The notes under the pieces: generated by a model
What the model saw: the letters and a program-made list of their open reading frames with translations, nothing else
What the model was told of the DNA's origin: nothing
The model's database searches: none
In this document: one piece after another, positions 1-8,778 of the stretch
How positions within the stretch are numbered: position 1 is the stretch's first letter
Layout of the letters: the number at the start of each line of letters is the position of its first letter
Program-made: the position numbers and the translations under genes
NCBI GenBank assembly: GCA_016213825.1
Contig: JACQZP010000020.1
Location: 83,033-147,032 of the forward strand
Length of the DNA: 64,000 nucleotides
From: Acetobacterium woodii
GTDB taxonomy: Bacteria > Bacillota > Clostridia > Eubacteriales > Eubacteriaceae
Direction: 5' to 3'

Positions 1-941
1 CCGTATCCATGGTATTTATCATGGGGATATTAGCACTGGTAATCGATCTGGGGTTGGCCTATTTAAGCACTGGTGAACAGCAAAAAGCCGCAGATGCAGC
101 GGTGTATTCATCTGGACGGCTATTGCCTGTCGAAACAGGTAATACGGCAAAAATAAATCAAATTAAAAATAGTGCGATTAATTATGCCAGCTTAAATGGA
201 TTTGAGGATTTAACTCAAGATGATATCATTTTAGGTAAAATAAGAAATGGACAATATACCGAGATACGTGTTGTCGTTGATAAAACAGTATCCATGAATT
301 TCGCTAAAATATTTGGGGTTGATTATCTGGATTTATCAAGAAGCGCAGTAGCAAAGCTTTCTCCAGTTATTCGAACATCTGGAGTCGTTCCCATTGGATT
401 GACAAAAGCTGAAATTGAAGCACGAATTGCCAGTAACAACTTGACCCATGTCACCTTAAAATATGGTGTGCATGGCGGTTCAACCTCCTTTTTCGGAGCA
501 TTGGATCTGGACGGACAGGGTGGCGGTGCCAGCGATTATCGGATTTGGATTTCTCAGGGATATGCCGGCGAAATTAGTGTTGGCGATGTTCTGTTGGAAG
601 AGAGTGGGAACATGGTTGGTCCCACTTACCAGGGTTTTGATGAACGCTACTCTGCCTGCACTCATTTTGGAGCAAATTCTGGAGGACCAGGCTGTACAGT
701 CAGTAATTTCGATCCATCTTGCCCAAGGATTGTCAAAGTACCAATTTATTCCTTTGGGGCTGACAAAAAAACAGTTGTAGTAGAGGGTTTCGCTGCATTT
801 CTTTTGGAAAATCAGACGAACGATGGATATATCACCGGTTCGTTTTTAAATATGGTTTCAAATGGAGCATCTTCAGGGAATAATGTCGGAGAAGGCACCG
901 CATCGGATTTTGGATTATATAATCTGATCTTGTCGGAATAA
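1..941 (+). CDS. TadG-like Flp pilus assembly protein, 5' partial
   Basis: The reading frame is open at the left window edge and the first ATG inside it (position 9) falls within the predicted membrane segment, so the true start probably lies upstream. The visible N-terminus is one hydrophobic helix (MGILALVIDLGLAYL) followed by an Ala-rich stretch (KAADAAVYS), the pattern of the TadE/TadG N-terminal domain that anchors pilus-assembly pseudopilins. The rest is a predicted extracellular beta-rich domain with Cys residues around 215-240. Directly downstream are cpaB, cpaE, tadA, tadB and tadC, which fits a Tad pilus role. The family call rests on the N-terminus and the neighbours; the large C-terminal domain is not one I recognise. 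Confidence 0.65.
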   Translation, partial: VSMVFIMGILALVIDLGLAYLSTGEQQKAADAAVYSSGRLLPVETGNTAKINQIKNSAINYASLNGFEDLTQDDIILGKIRNGQYTEIRVVVDKTVSMNFAKIFGVDYLDLSRSAVAKLSPVIRTSGVVPIGLTKAEIEARIASNNLTHVTLKYGVHGGSTSFFGALDLDGQGGGASDYRIWISQGYAGEISVGDVLLEESGNMVGPTYQGFDERYSACTHFGANSGGPGCTVSNFDPSCPRIVKVPIYSFGADKKTVVVEGFAAFLLENQTNDGYITGSFLNMVSNGASSGNNVGEGTASDFGLYNLILSE

Positions 942-1009
942 TTAATAATAGATTGAATTTTGGGTAGATATTAAATAGAAGTTAATAAAACAGTCGAATG
1001 GAGAAATCT

Positions 1010-1678
1010 ATGAAAAAACTCATAATAATTGCATTAATTGTGTCAATAATTACAGGTTTCGCTGTTTTTCAGTTTGCAACGTCTCTTCAAAAAGGTGCAG
1101 ATCAAAAAACGCAATCAGTAGTTTTAGCAGCACAAGCTATTCCTAAAGGAACTGTTATTCAAAAAGAGATGTTGAAAACAGAAGAAATTCCTATTGAATT
1201 GGTTCATCAATTATCACTTGCCAACCAGGATGATGTTCTGGGCCGGATTACCAAAGATAACATTGAAGCTAATGAACAGATCTTGACAACTCGGTTAAGT
1301 GATCCTACTCAGGAAAATGATAATTTAGCCTATTCTATTGAGCCAAATTATCGCGGGGTGACCATTCTTGTCGATGAAGAAAGAGGCGTAGGCGGTTATT
1401 TAACCAAAGGTGACCGAGTCGATCTGGTTGCGACAATTGTTGATAAAAACGTAATAAGTTCGCAGTATGTTGTTGAAGACGTCGTGATTTTGGAAATTGG
1501 TCCTAAAAGCACTGGAGATAAAGGCGGTGAATACACATCGGTTACACTGTCCGTTCCCGCTGCAGAAGTGACAAAACTTCATGACGCCGTTTCAGCAGGT
1601 ATGCAGACTAAGTATCGATTGGTTCTCCGTTCGCCTGTAGATCATACTATTTTAGGTGCGAAACCCTATCCATCTTAG
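1010..1678 (+). CDS. cpaB: Flp pilus assembly protein CpaB (RcpC)
   Basis: A protein of about 222 residues with one N-terminal membrane helix (LIIIALIVSIITGFAVFQF). It then has a SAF-type domain (about 40-105, AAQAIPKGTVIQKEML) and the CpaB/RcpC C-terminal domain with a GVGGYLTKGDRVDLVATI segment. In Tad systems CpaB/RcpC is an envelope component of the pilus machine; in Gram-positives it works without a secretin. An ATG at 998 is in frame, but GGAG at 1000-1003 sits six bases before the ATG at 1010, so I take 1010 as the start. It lies between the TadG-like gene and cpaE in one apparent operon. Confidence 0.85.
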   Translation: MKKLIIIALIVSIITGFAVFQFATSLQKGADQKTQSVVLAAQAIPKGTVIQKEMLKTEEIPIELVHQLSLANQDDVLGRITKDNIEANEQILTTRLSDPTQENDNLAYSIEPNYRGVTILVDEERGVGGYLTKGDRVDLVATIVDKNVISSQYVVEDVVILEIGPKSTGDKGGEYTSVTLSVPAAEVTKLHDAVSAGMQTKYRLVLRSPVDHTILGAKPYPS

Positions 1679-1735
1679 TAGCTGCTGATCGAAAACAAAG
1701 TTATTCAAATAGATACTATGAAATGGGGTGAACTG

Positions 1736-2887
1736 ATGGAAAAGATAAAAGTAATGATCGTTGGAAATAACGATAATCGCATCTATGAAATAAAAAGTCT
1801 GTTACGAAATGATACAGTTGCGTTTATCGGATATTCAAAGCAGGATGAAAATGTTCTGGAAAAATGTATAAGTTTAAAACCCCATGTCATAATTATTCAG
1901 TGCGATGATGAATATAAAATAGCGATTGATTTAGCCGAAAAAATCTACATAAAAATTCCCGGATGTGCAGTTATTTTGTTATGCGATAATTTTGATGTGG
2001 GCATGATTGAAAAGGTTATGCTGGCAGGGGTGCGAAAAGTATTGCAATTTCCCATCGATGCAGAAACGCTAACAGAAAATATCAAATTAGCACATTACAT
2101 GGAAAAATCAAGGATGGAAAATGCAGATGTAACCGCATCGAATAACATGCAATCTCGCATCATTACAGTATTTGGTGCAAAAGGCGGTATCGGTAAGACG
2201 ACGATCACTGTTAATTTAGCAGTTTCACTCGCAAAAATGGGAAAAAAGGTTGCAATTATTGATGCTGATCTGCAATTTGGGGATGTTAATGTATATTTTG
2301 ATATTGATCCGAAGGATACCATTTCCGAATTATCTCAGGGCAACGATGCTGGCGACATTGATGCCATTAAGCGTTTGATGGCACTGCATTTTTCTGGAGT
2401 CAGCATTGTCTGTGCACCCAAAAGTCCAGAATATGCAGAATATGTAACACCTAAAAACATCGAAACAATGATTAATACCATGCGTCCGTTTTATGATTAT
2501 ATTCTAATCGATACAGCGCCGATGTTCAGTGATGTTTCGATGGTTGCTATTGAGAATTCAAATCTGGTTCTTTTAATTTCTGTTCCAGATATTTCAACCC
2601 TGCGCAATACAAAAATCAGCCTTAATATCCTCGAATCGCTGCAGCAAAGAGAGAAAACAGAAATAGTCATTAACCGTTTAACGAAGGGATTGATCAGCTT
2701 AAAAGATATGCAAAGGGTTTTAAATGACCAGGTGAAAAACACCATTGCCTTTGATTTTAAAGCAGCGATTACCTCCCATAACAAAGGAATACCCATTATC
2801 TTGGACGCTCCAAAATCTGAAATCGGTAAAGATCTTAAAAAACTTGCCAACTATGTAGTAAACACAATCGACCACAGGGTCAGTTGA
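1736..2887 (+). CDS. CpaE-like pilus assembly ATPase (degenerate receiver + ParA/MinD domain)
   Basis: The first ~125 residues resemble a response-regulator receiver fold, but the usual phospho-acceptor context is absent (HVIIIQCDDE), so phosphorylation is unlikely. From about residue 140 there is a ParA/MinD ATPase with a deviant Walker A (KGGIGKTT, about 148) and a DADLQFGDVNVYFD segment. CpaE/TadZ proteins localise Tad machinery to the pole. GGGGTG at 1725-1730 lies five bases before the ATG at 1736, which is preferred to the in-frame ATG at 1718. It is followed 25 bases later by the TadA ATPase. Confidence 0.85.
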   Translation: MEKIKVMIVGNNDNRIYEIKSLLRNDTVAFIGYSKQDENVLEKCISLKPHVIIIQCDDEYKIAIDLAEKIYIKIPGCAVILLCDNFDVGMIEKVMLAGVRKVLQFPIDAETLTENIKLAHYMEKSRMENADVTASNNMQSRIITVFGAKGGIGKTTITVNLAVSLAKMGKKVAIIDADLQFGDVNVYFDIDPKDTISELSQGNDAGDIDAIKRLMALHFSGVSIVCAPKSPEYAEYVTPKNIETMINTMRPFYDYILIDTAPMFSDVSMVAIENSNLVLLISVPDISTLRNTKISLNILESLQQREKTEIVINRLTKGLISLKDMQRVLNDQVKNTIAFDFKAAITSHNKGIPIILDAPKSEIGKDLKKLANYVVNTIDHRVS

Positions 2888-2912
2888 AAATAATCAAATG
2901 TGAGGTGAAAAA

Positions 2913-4256
2913 ATGGGACTTCTCGAAAGAATGGAGCAACAACGATTGGGACAAAAAGAAAAGTCTCAAGAAGATGGTAAAAAGGAAGTTCAGCACGTCG
3001 ATATACATCAGGATCTTAAAAACAGAGTGCATCAGGAAGTTATAAACGAAATTAATAGCAATAAGGTTGAGAAAGTCGGAAAAGAAAACGCCATTGAAAT
3101 ATTAAGAATCCTTGAAAATGTCATGACCGTTGAAGCAGAAAATGTTAACCGGCTTGATCGAAGCAGAATTACTGAGGAATTGCTTAATGAGATTATCGGT
3201 TATGGGCCCCTCGAAGTTCTTTTGAATGATCCAGACATTTCTGAAATTATGGTTAATGGGTATAACCGGGTCTATATTGAAAAAAGTGGGAAGATTCAAT
3301 TATCTCCAGTGGTTTTTAAAGATAATCAGCATGTTATGAATGTCATTGACCGAATTGTTTCTTCTGTTGGCCGTCATATCGATGAATCAAGTCCGATGGT
3401 GGATGCCCGGCTCCAGGATGGATCCCGTGTTAACGTGGTGATTCCGCCCCTTTCACTGGTGGGACCGGTTATCACAATTAGAAAGTTTTCCAAAAAGCCA
3501 ATCACCACTGATCAATTGCTGGCATATGGTTCCATTTCAAAAAAGATGGTATCTTTCTTGGAAGCCTGTGTCAAAGGAAAATTAAACATCATCGTTTCAG
3601 GAGGAACCGGAAGTGGCAAAACAACCATGCTCAATGTTTTGTCCAGTTTTATCCCGGACAATGAACGAATCATCACCATTGAAGATTCCGCCGAACTGCG
3701 ATTATTACAGGATCATGTGATCACATTGGAAAGTCGGCCGTCCAATCTTGAAGGGCGAGGTAAAATATCCATCCGGGAATTAGTTGTCAATGCACTTAGA
3801 ATGCGGCCAGATCGAATTATTGTTGGTGAGGTTCGTTCAGCAGAAACCATTGACATGCTTCAGGCAATGAATACAGGCCATGATGGATCCCTTACCACAA
3901 TTCACGCCAATACCCCAAGGGATTCATTATCAAGAATTGAGACCATGGTTTTAATGTCAGGTATGGATTTACCATTAAGAGCTATCCGGGATCAGACGAC
4001 ATCGGCTATTGATATTATCATTCAGCAATCCAGACTTCGTGATGGAACCAGAAAGGTGGTCAATATTACTGAAGTCACTGGACTGGAAGGCGATGTTATT
4101 GTTATGCAGGACATTTTTAATTATGAAATGACCGGACAACTGGATAGCGATGGGAAATTCAAGGGACGTTTTAAAAGTATGGGTATAAAGCCGAGATGTT
4201 TAGAAAAAATTACCCATAATGGTGTAATGGTAAATGACGATTGGTTTATTGAGTGA
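2913..4256 (+). CDS. tadA: Tad secretion ATPase TadA/CpaF
   Basis: A 447-residue hexameric secretion ATPase of the type II/IV superfamily that powers Flp pilus assembly at the cytoplasmic face. Visible signatures are Walker A (SGGTGSGKTTMLN, about 229-241), the Asp box (ITIEDSAELRL), the Walker B region (LRMRPDRIIVGEVR) and the His box (GHDGSLTTIHANTPRDSL). The N-terminal ~90 residues are charged and helical, typical of CpaF. A good ribosome site (GAGGTGA) precedes the ATG. It sits between cpaE and tadB, as in other Tad loci. Confidence 0.95.
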   Translation: MGLLERMEQQRLGQKEKSQEDGKKEVQHVDIHQDLKNRVHQEVINEINSNKVEKVGKENAIEILRILENVMTVEAENVNRLDRSRITEELLNEIIGYGPLEVLLNDPDISEIMVNGYNRVYIEKSGKIQLSPVVFKDNQHVMNVIDRIVSSVGRHIDESSPMVDARLQDGSRVNVVIPPLSLVGPVITIRKFSKKPITTDQLLAYGSISKKMVSFLEACVKGKLNIIVSGGTGSGKTTMLNVLSSFIPDNERIITIEDSAELRLLQDHVITLESRPSNLEGRGKISIRELVVNALRMRPDRIIVGEVRSAETIDMLQAMNTGHDGSLTTIHANTPRDSLSRIETMVLMSGMDLPLRAIRDQTTSAIDIIIQQSRLRDGTRKVVNITEVTGLEGDVIVMQDIFNYEMTGQLDSDGKFKGRFKSMGIKPRCLEKITHNGVMVNDDWFIE

Positions 4257-4282
4257 GCGAGGAATTCTAAAGAGGTAATGCA

Positions 4283-5215
4283 ATGAACGCTTTGATAGTT
4301 ACGTTACTAATGATGTTAACTGTTTTCTTTCTGGTATTGTTAATACTGTATCGAATTTCTGCAGATCAGCGTCAGATGCAAAAGAGATTTAACGGGATGA
4401 CAAGCTTAGGAAAATCGGATTTTGCAAGCTTGACAAAAATAAAAAGAAATCGGGACAAGTCAAAACATAAAATTTTTAAAAAATTAGAAAACGATTTATC
4501 CATGTCTGGAATTCTCATCAGACCATCAGAATTTTTACTGTTCTGGTTTGTATTAGCCTTCGCGCCTTCAATTCTGATATTTATGCTGAGTAATAATATT
4601 ATCTTCGCAATTATTTTATTGTTGTTTGGATTATTAATCCCGCCATTGTATGTAAATAAAAAACGAGCGAAACGGGTTGAATTATTTGAGCAACAGTTAA
4701 TTGATGCGATCAGCATTATGAGCAGTTGTTTAAAAGCAGGTCTCACTTTTCAACAAGCATTGGTAAGTATTTCAACAGAAATGCCAAATCCAATTTCGGA
4801 AGAATTTGGAAGGGTGGTAAAAGAACTAAAATTAGGAAGTTCGATTGAAACATCATTAACACGTTTGTCCGAAAAAATCGGTAGCCAGAACTTTATGATG
4901 ATTGTTTCGGCAATTCTGATTCAGCGACAAACCGGTGGAAATCTTTCTGAGATATTAACAAATATTTCGGGAACAATTAAGGAACGGTTTAAAATTAAAA
5001 ATGAGATAAAAGTACTGACTGCCACTGCCAGAACCTCTGGACTCGTAGTTGGGTTAATGCCAGTCGGGATTATCTTTGTTTTTATGCTTTTCAATCCTGA
5101 TTATGTAACGATCTTTTTTAAATCAAATCTTGGAATTGCAATGATCGTCATTGCAATTTTCATGGAGGTTATTGGATACCTGGTAATCAGGAAAATTGTA
5201 AATATTAAATTCTGA
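4283..5215 (+). CDS. tadB: Tad inner-membrane platform protein TadB
   Basis: A 310-residue membrane protein with an N-terminal helix, a pair of helices at about 90-125, a type II secretion F domain (about 145-270, with the ISIMSSCLKAGLTFQQAL segment) and C-terminal helices. TadB and TadC together form the membrane platform on which the TadA ATPase acts. It follows tadA by 26 bases with AGAGGT as ribosome site and is followed by the paralogous tadC. Confidence 0.88.
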   Translation: MNALIVTLLMMLTVFFLVLLILYRISADQRQMQKRFNGMTSLGKSDFASLTKIKRNRDKSKHKIFKKLENDLSMSGILIRPSEFLLFWFVLAFAPSILIFMLSNNIIFAIILLLFGLLIPPLYVNKKRAKRVELFEQQLIDAISIMSSCLKAGLTFQQALVSISTEMPNPISEEFGRVVKELKLGSSIETSLTRLSEKIGSQNFMMIVSAILIQRQTGGNLSEILTNISGTIKERFKIKNEIKVLTATARTSGLVVGLMPVGIIFVFMLFNPDYVTIFFKSNLGIAMIVIAIFMEVIGYLVIRKIVNIKF

Positions 5216-5235
5216 TTGAAATGAGGTGGGGTTAA

Positions 5236-6150
5236 ATGATGTTTTTAGCATTTAGTGTTTCAGCTCTGCTTTTTGTATTGATTCTGATGGTTTTTTATAA
5301 CAATGCCAAAGTAGCAGATACTAAAAGGAAGAGACTTGATTCTATTAAAAAACGAAATAAAAATGACCTGGATGATGAATTTGAGAAACCTTTTTTTCAA
5401 AGGGTTATTTTGCCGATTTATCAATCTTTAATAAAGAAAGTATCCTCACTGTTTCCTAAGAACAGTGGCGTAAAAAATAAAAAAACTGAAACAAATCTGC
5501 GACTTGCAGGTATCCAGCTTGCAGTTAATGAATATAATGCCATTCGACTTGTGATTTTTGGAGTCTTCTTTATCGGCGCGATTATATTAACATTATTCAC
5601 GAGATGGAATATTTTAAATGAACTATTATTCATTTTTGTAAGCATGCTATCGGGAATTATTTTTCCTGTACTATTTTTAAAACTAAAGATTAATAAACGG
5701 CAAGGCGCAATATCCAATGAATTGCCGGATATTATGGATATTTTATGCGTAACTATGGAAGCCGGACTAGGGTTTGACTCTGCCTTAGTCAAAATTGGTG
5801 AACGTTTAAGTGGCGTTCTGGTGACTGAGCTTAATATTGTACACTCAGAAATCAACTTTGGAAAACCAAGAAAAGATGCACTTAAAAGTTTGGCCGATCG
5901 AAATTCCGTTGAAGAATTAAAAACTTTTGTAGGGTCAATTATCCAGGCCGAACAATTAGGAATACCGATTAATCAAGTTTTAAAGGCGCAGTCTGAAGAA
6001 TTAAGAATCAAGCGAAGACAAAGAGCAGAAGAAAAAGCAATGAAAGCACCAGTAAAAATGATGATTCCGCTGGTTTTTTTTGTACTTCCCGTTTTATTTA
6101 TTGTCCTTCTAGGACCGACGATTTTACAGTTAGTCAAACAATTTGGTTAA
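5236..6150 (+). CDS. tadC: Tad inner-membrane platform protein TadC
   Basis: A 304-residue paralogue of TadB with an N-terminal helix, a helix pair at about 100-150, a type II secretion F domain (GAISNELPDIMDILCVTMEA, then GLGFDSAL) and a hydrophobic C-terminus. It partners TadB in the pilus assembly platform. GAGGTGGGG precedes tandem ATG codons at 5236 and 5239; either could start. It is followed 11 bases later by the DUF192 gene, so it is probably cotranscribed with it. Confidence 0.88.
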   Translation: MMFLAFSVSALLFVLILMVFYNNAKVADTKRKRLDSIKKRNKNDLDDEFEKPFFQRVILPIYQSLIKKVSSLFPKNSGVKNKKTETNLRLAGIQLAVNEYNAIRLVIFGVFFIGAIILTLFTRWNILNELLFIFVSMLSGIIFPVLFLKLKINKRQGAISNELPDIMDILCVTMEAGLGFDSALVKIGERLSGVLVTELNIVHSEINFGKPRKDALKSLADRNSVEELKTFVGSIIQAEQLGIPINQVLKAQSEELRIKRRQRAEEKAMKAPVKMMIPLVFFVLPVLFIVLLGPTILQLVKQFG

Positions 6151-6161
6151 GGGGTATAATA

Positions 6162-6521
6162 ATGGATAGTTGCACCATTTTAAGAGATAATATGATATTA
6201 TTAAATGAAGTAAAAGTAGCCGATCGTTTTGTAACGCGACTGATCGGCTTGTTAAAAACTGCTGTTTTGACTGAAAATCAAGGGTTACTGTTAAAAAAAT
6301 GCAATCAGGTCCATACTTTTGGAATGAAATTTTCGATAGATGCGATATTTTTGTCAAAAGACGGGGATATACTGCATATGGAACAAGAAATGGTTCCAGG
6401 AAAAATTAGCCCACATATTAAAAAAGCATATTGGGTATTGGAACTTAAATGTGGTTCCTGTAATCGGCTTAAGCTGGAAATCAATCAGCGTCTCGTTGTC
6501 CGACAGAAATTAGAAAGGTAA
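6162..6521 (+). CDS. DUF192 family protein at the end of the Tad locus
   Basis: A 119-residue protein matching the DUF192 (COG1430) pattern: an N-terminal RLIGLL segment corresponding to the family's 'R..GLM' motif, a central VHTFGMKFSIDAIFL strand-turn-strand, and a C-terminal AYWVLELKCGS segment. No signal peptide is visible, whereas many DUF192 proteins are exported. The function is unknown. It lies 11 bases after tadC and 8 bases before the coiled-coil gene, so it is probably part of the pilus operon. Confidence 0.75.
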   Translation: MDSCTILRDNMILLNEVKVADRFVTRLIGLLKTAVLTENQGLLLKKCNQVHTFGMKFSIDAIFLSKDGDILHMEQEMVPGKISPHIKKAYWVLELKCGSCNRLKLEINQRLVVRQKLER

Positions 6522-6529
6522 GATTAATT

Positions 6530-7453
6530 ATGACAAAAAAATCCGAACAATTAACCTTAGATGAGCTCAGAGATAAGTCAGTCAAATCGAAAACAAAATT
6601 ATCTTTTGGAAAAGAAATGGGCGGATACAGTAAAAAACAAGTAACTGAATATATCGACAATTTAACTGAAGACTTGCGCAATGCAGAGGAATCTTTCAAT
6701 AATCGACTTGAAGAATATACCGCTATGATAACGATGTTAAAACAGGAGCGGGATCAATATGGAGAAATGTATAATCTTTGTAAAAGCTCAAAGATCGAAA
6801 TGTCAAATCAGATTGATGAATTGAAAAAAGAAAATGACGAATTAAATCAACTGATCAATGAATTGAGTGGCAAACAAATTCAACTTCAATTGGAACCTTC
6901 TGATATCGATCTAAGAGAACACAGCATCGAATCACAGAAAAAACTCGATGAATACCTGAGCTATGAACAGGAAAGCAAGGAAATGAAAGCTCAACTGGAT
7001 CAATTAAAGTCAATGGTGCGTGATTTGAATAGTGAACTTGAAAACTATGCAAAAGAGAATCTGACCGGGTACGATTCGGGAAGTGCTCTTGTCGCAAAGA
7101 CGCAGGAAGAGAATGATGTCTTGAAAAGCCAATATGACGATATTCTCCGCGAACGAGGTGCGTTATTGACAGAAAAAAATCGTTTAGCGGAAGAGAACAT
7201 TAAACTATCTCAAGAGACATTTATATTAAATGAGCAATTAAGAACCGCCAATCAGAATTGTGATGAGAGAATTCAAAAATTAACTGCTGCTTATGAGTCA
7301 AATGCTGATGAATTCGAAAAAAGTTATCAAAAGACCCTGACTCAACTCACAGAGAATATGAAAAGTTCTTTGAATCTGATCAATGCCGAGGGCGATGAAC
7401 TGTCAAATTTCATGAAGAAAGCTCGGATAGCAGAAAATAATCCAGAGCAATAA
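6530..7453 (+). CDS. DivIVA-like coiled-coil protein
   Basis: A 307-residue, highly charged protein that is almost entirely predicted coiled coil from about residue 40 to 290. A short N-terminal module (FGKEMGGYSKKQVTEYIDNL) resembles the start of DivIVA-domain proteins, in which a conserved GY.. .VDEFL-type segment binds curved membrane. There is no membrane helix or signal peptide. It follows the DUF192 gene by 8 bases and ends the Tad block. A polar anchoring or scaffolding role is inference from fold and context only. Confidence 0.6.
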   Translation: MTKKSEQLTLDELRDKSVKSKTKLSFGKEMGGYSKKQVTEYIDNLTEDLRNAEESFNNRLEEYTAMITMLKQERDQYGEMYNLCKSSKIEMSNQIDELKKENDELNQLINELSGKQIQLQLEPSDIDLREHSIESQKKLDEYLSYEQESKEMKAQLDQLKSMVRDLNSELENYAKENLTGYDSGSALVAKTQEENDVLKSQYDDILRERGALLTEKNRLAEENIKLSQETFILNEQLRTANQNCDERIQKLTAAYESNADEFEKSYQKTLTQLTENMKSSLNLINAEGDELSNFMKKARIAENNPEQ

Positions 7454-7542
7454 AATTATAAATTGTCATGAATTTATTAAATATTATTCCTGTCTCATTA
7501 TATTATTTCAAATAATTTAAGAACAGAAATAGCTGCTTCTGC

Positions 7543-7571
7543 TTGATTTGTCGATGATTCTGTATTAGTAT
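7543..7571 (+). promoter_or_regulatory. Candidate promoter of the degV gene
   Basis: TTGATT (7543-7548) and TAGTAT (7566-7571) are separated by 17 bases and end about 30 bases before the start codon. The match to the housekeeping consensus is fair, not strong. Confidence 0.4.
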
Positions 7572-7602
7572 GGTATCAACGCTAAAAAAAGGAGTGGAAG
7601 TA

Positions 7603-8472
7603 ATGAGCTTTGAAATTGTAACGGACTCTTCTGCTAATTTGCCAGATGAACTAATAAATAAATATGACTTGCATATATTATCTCTTTTATACCGAATTGG
7701 TGAAGAGGAATACGAGAGTTATGTAAAGGGACAGCGAACAGACTTAACCGAGTTTTATAAACGGATGCGCAATAAAGACGTTATCACCACCTCTTGCATG
7801 AGTTCTGGAACATGTCGTGATTTGTTTGAGAGCATTCTCAGTCAAGGGAAAGACCTGCTTTATATCGGCTTTTCATCAGCGCTCAGTGCCACCTATCAAA
7901 CGGGCAATCAGGTGCTGGAAGAAATGAAAACAGATTATCCCAACGCTAAAATTATGTCGGTTGATACACTGGGAGCATCTCTTGGAGAAGGGCTTTTGGT
8001 AACCCATGCAGCAAAGCTTCGTGAAGCTGGTCAATCGATTGAATCAGTTTATGACTGGCTCATCGAGAACCGCTTACATCTTTGTCATTGGTTTACTGTG
8101 GATGATTTGTTTTTTTTAATGCGTGGGGGAAGAGTCTCAGCATCAAGTGCAATCATGGGGACAGTACTCAGTATTAAACCAGTGATGCACATGGATGATT
8201 ATGGTCGCCTGATACCAGTGTCTAAAGTACGTGGCCGAAAAAATTCGCTCCGAGTTCTTTTGGAACAAATGGAAAAAACAGCAATTGATCCTAAAAACCA
8301 AACAGTTTACATTTCCCATGGCGACTGTCTGGATGATGCACTTTATCTAGCTGATAAAATAAAACAGAAATTTGGGACTGAGGATGTTCTGGTTCACCTA
8401 ATTGAACCCGTCATTGGTGCTCATTGTGGTCCGGGAACGGTAGCCCTATTTTTTATCGGAACCGAAAGATAA
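7603..8472 (+). CDS. DegV family fatty-acid binding protein
   Basis: A 289-residue DegV/Fak-B type protein. Family signatures are the N-terminal IVTDSSANLP, the TSCMSSGT segment, the SSALSATYQT lipid-headgroup loop and a C-terminal GAHCGPGTVALFF. FakB-type DegV proteins present fatty acids to the FakA kinase for phospholipid synthesis; no FakA gene is in the window, so the ligand is inferred. GGAG at 7591-7594 sits eight bases before the ATG at 7603, making this a better start than the in-frame ATG at 7570. It is a single-gene unit with its own terminator. Confidence 0.88.
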   Translation: MSFEIVTDSSANLPDELINKYDLHILSLLYRIGEEEYESYVKGQRTDLTEFYKRMRNKDVITTSCMSSGTCRDLFESILSQGKDLLYIGFSSALSATYQTGNQVLEEMKTDYPNAKIMSVDTLGASLGEGLLVTHAAKLREAGQSIESVYDWLIENRLHLCHWFTVDDLFFLMRGGRVSASSAIMGTVLSIKPVMHMDDYGRLIPVSKVRGRKNSLRVLLEQMEKTAIDPKNQTVYISHGDCLDDALYLADKIKQKFGTEDVLVHLIEPVIGAHCGPGTVALFFIGTER

Positions 8473-8505
8473 AAGCAAATTAGTGATCTTTTTTAAGTAC
8501 TAGCG

Positions 8506-8533
8506 CCTGATGAATTTTTCATCAGGTTTTTTT
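8506..8533 (+). terminator. Intrinsic terminator after degV
   Basis: A perfect 9-bp stem (CCTGATGAA / TTCATCAGG) with a 3-base loop is followed by seven T. Confidence 0.9.
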
Positions 8534-8778
8534 GTGCTCATTGGCAGAATCCAGATTGATATGATTAAACAAATATTTAGAAGGTTAATCATTAAAAATT
8601 GATGAATTCTAAATTTATACAAATTTCAACGAAAGCTTAAGCATCAATATAACGTTTATTCAAGGCTCAAATGGATATAAATAAGGTAGGCACATTTTGG
8701 TACGTTTTAAGAAATTTAGAATTAAAAATTGTTTTAATTTGATGGCGTTAATAATTTGATAAACTGTGGAGGTTTGCA
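8534..8778. other. AT-rich intergenic stretch with a long inverted repeat
   Basis: No gene is visible between the degV terminator and the universal stress protein gene. A perfect 12-bp inverted repeat (AATTCTAAATTT at 8605-8616, AAATTTAGAATT at 8712-8723) flanks about 95 bases. The similarity continues outward imperfectly (ATTAAAAATTG outside the left arm, AATTGTTTTAAT outside the right). No confident promoter was found; GGAGG at 8769-8773 is the ribosome site of the next gene. Confidence 0.5.
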
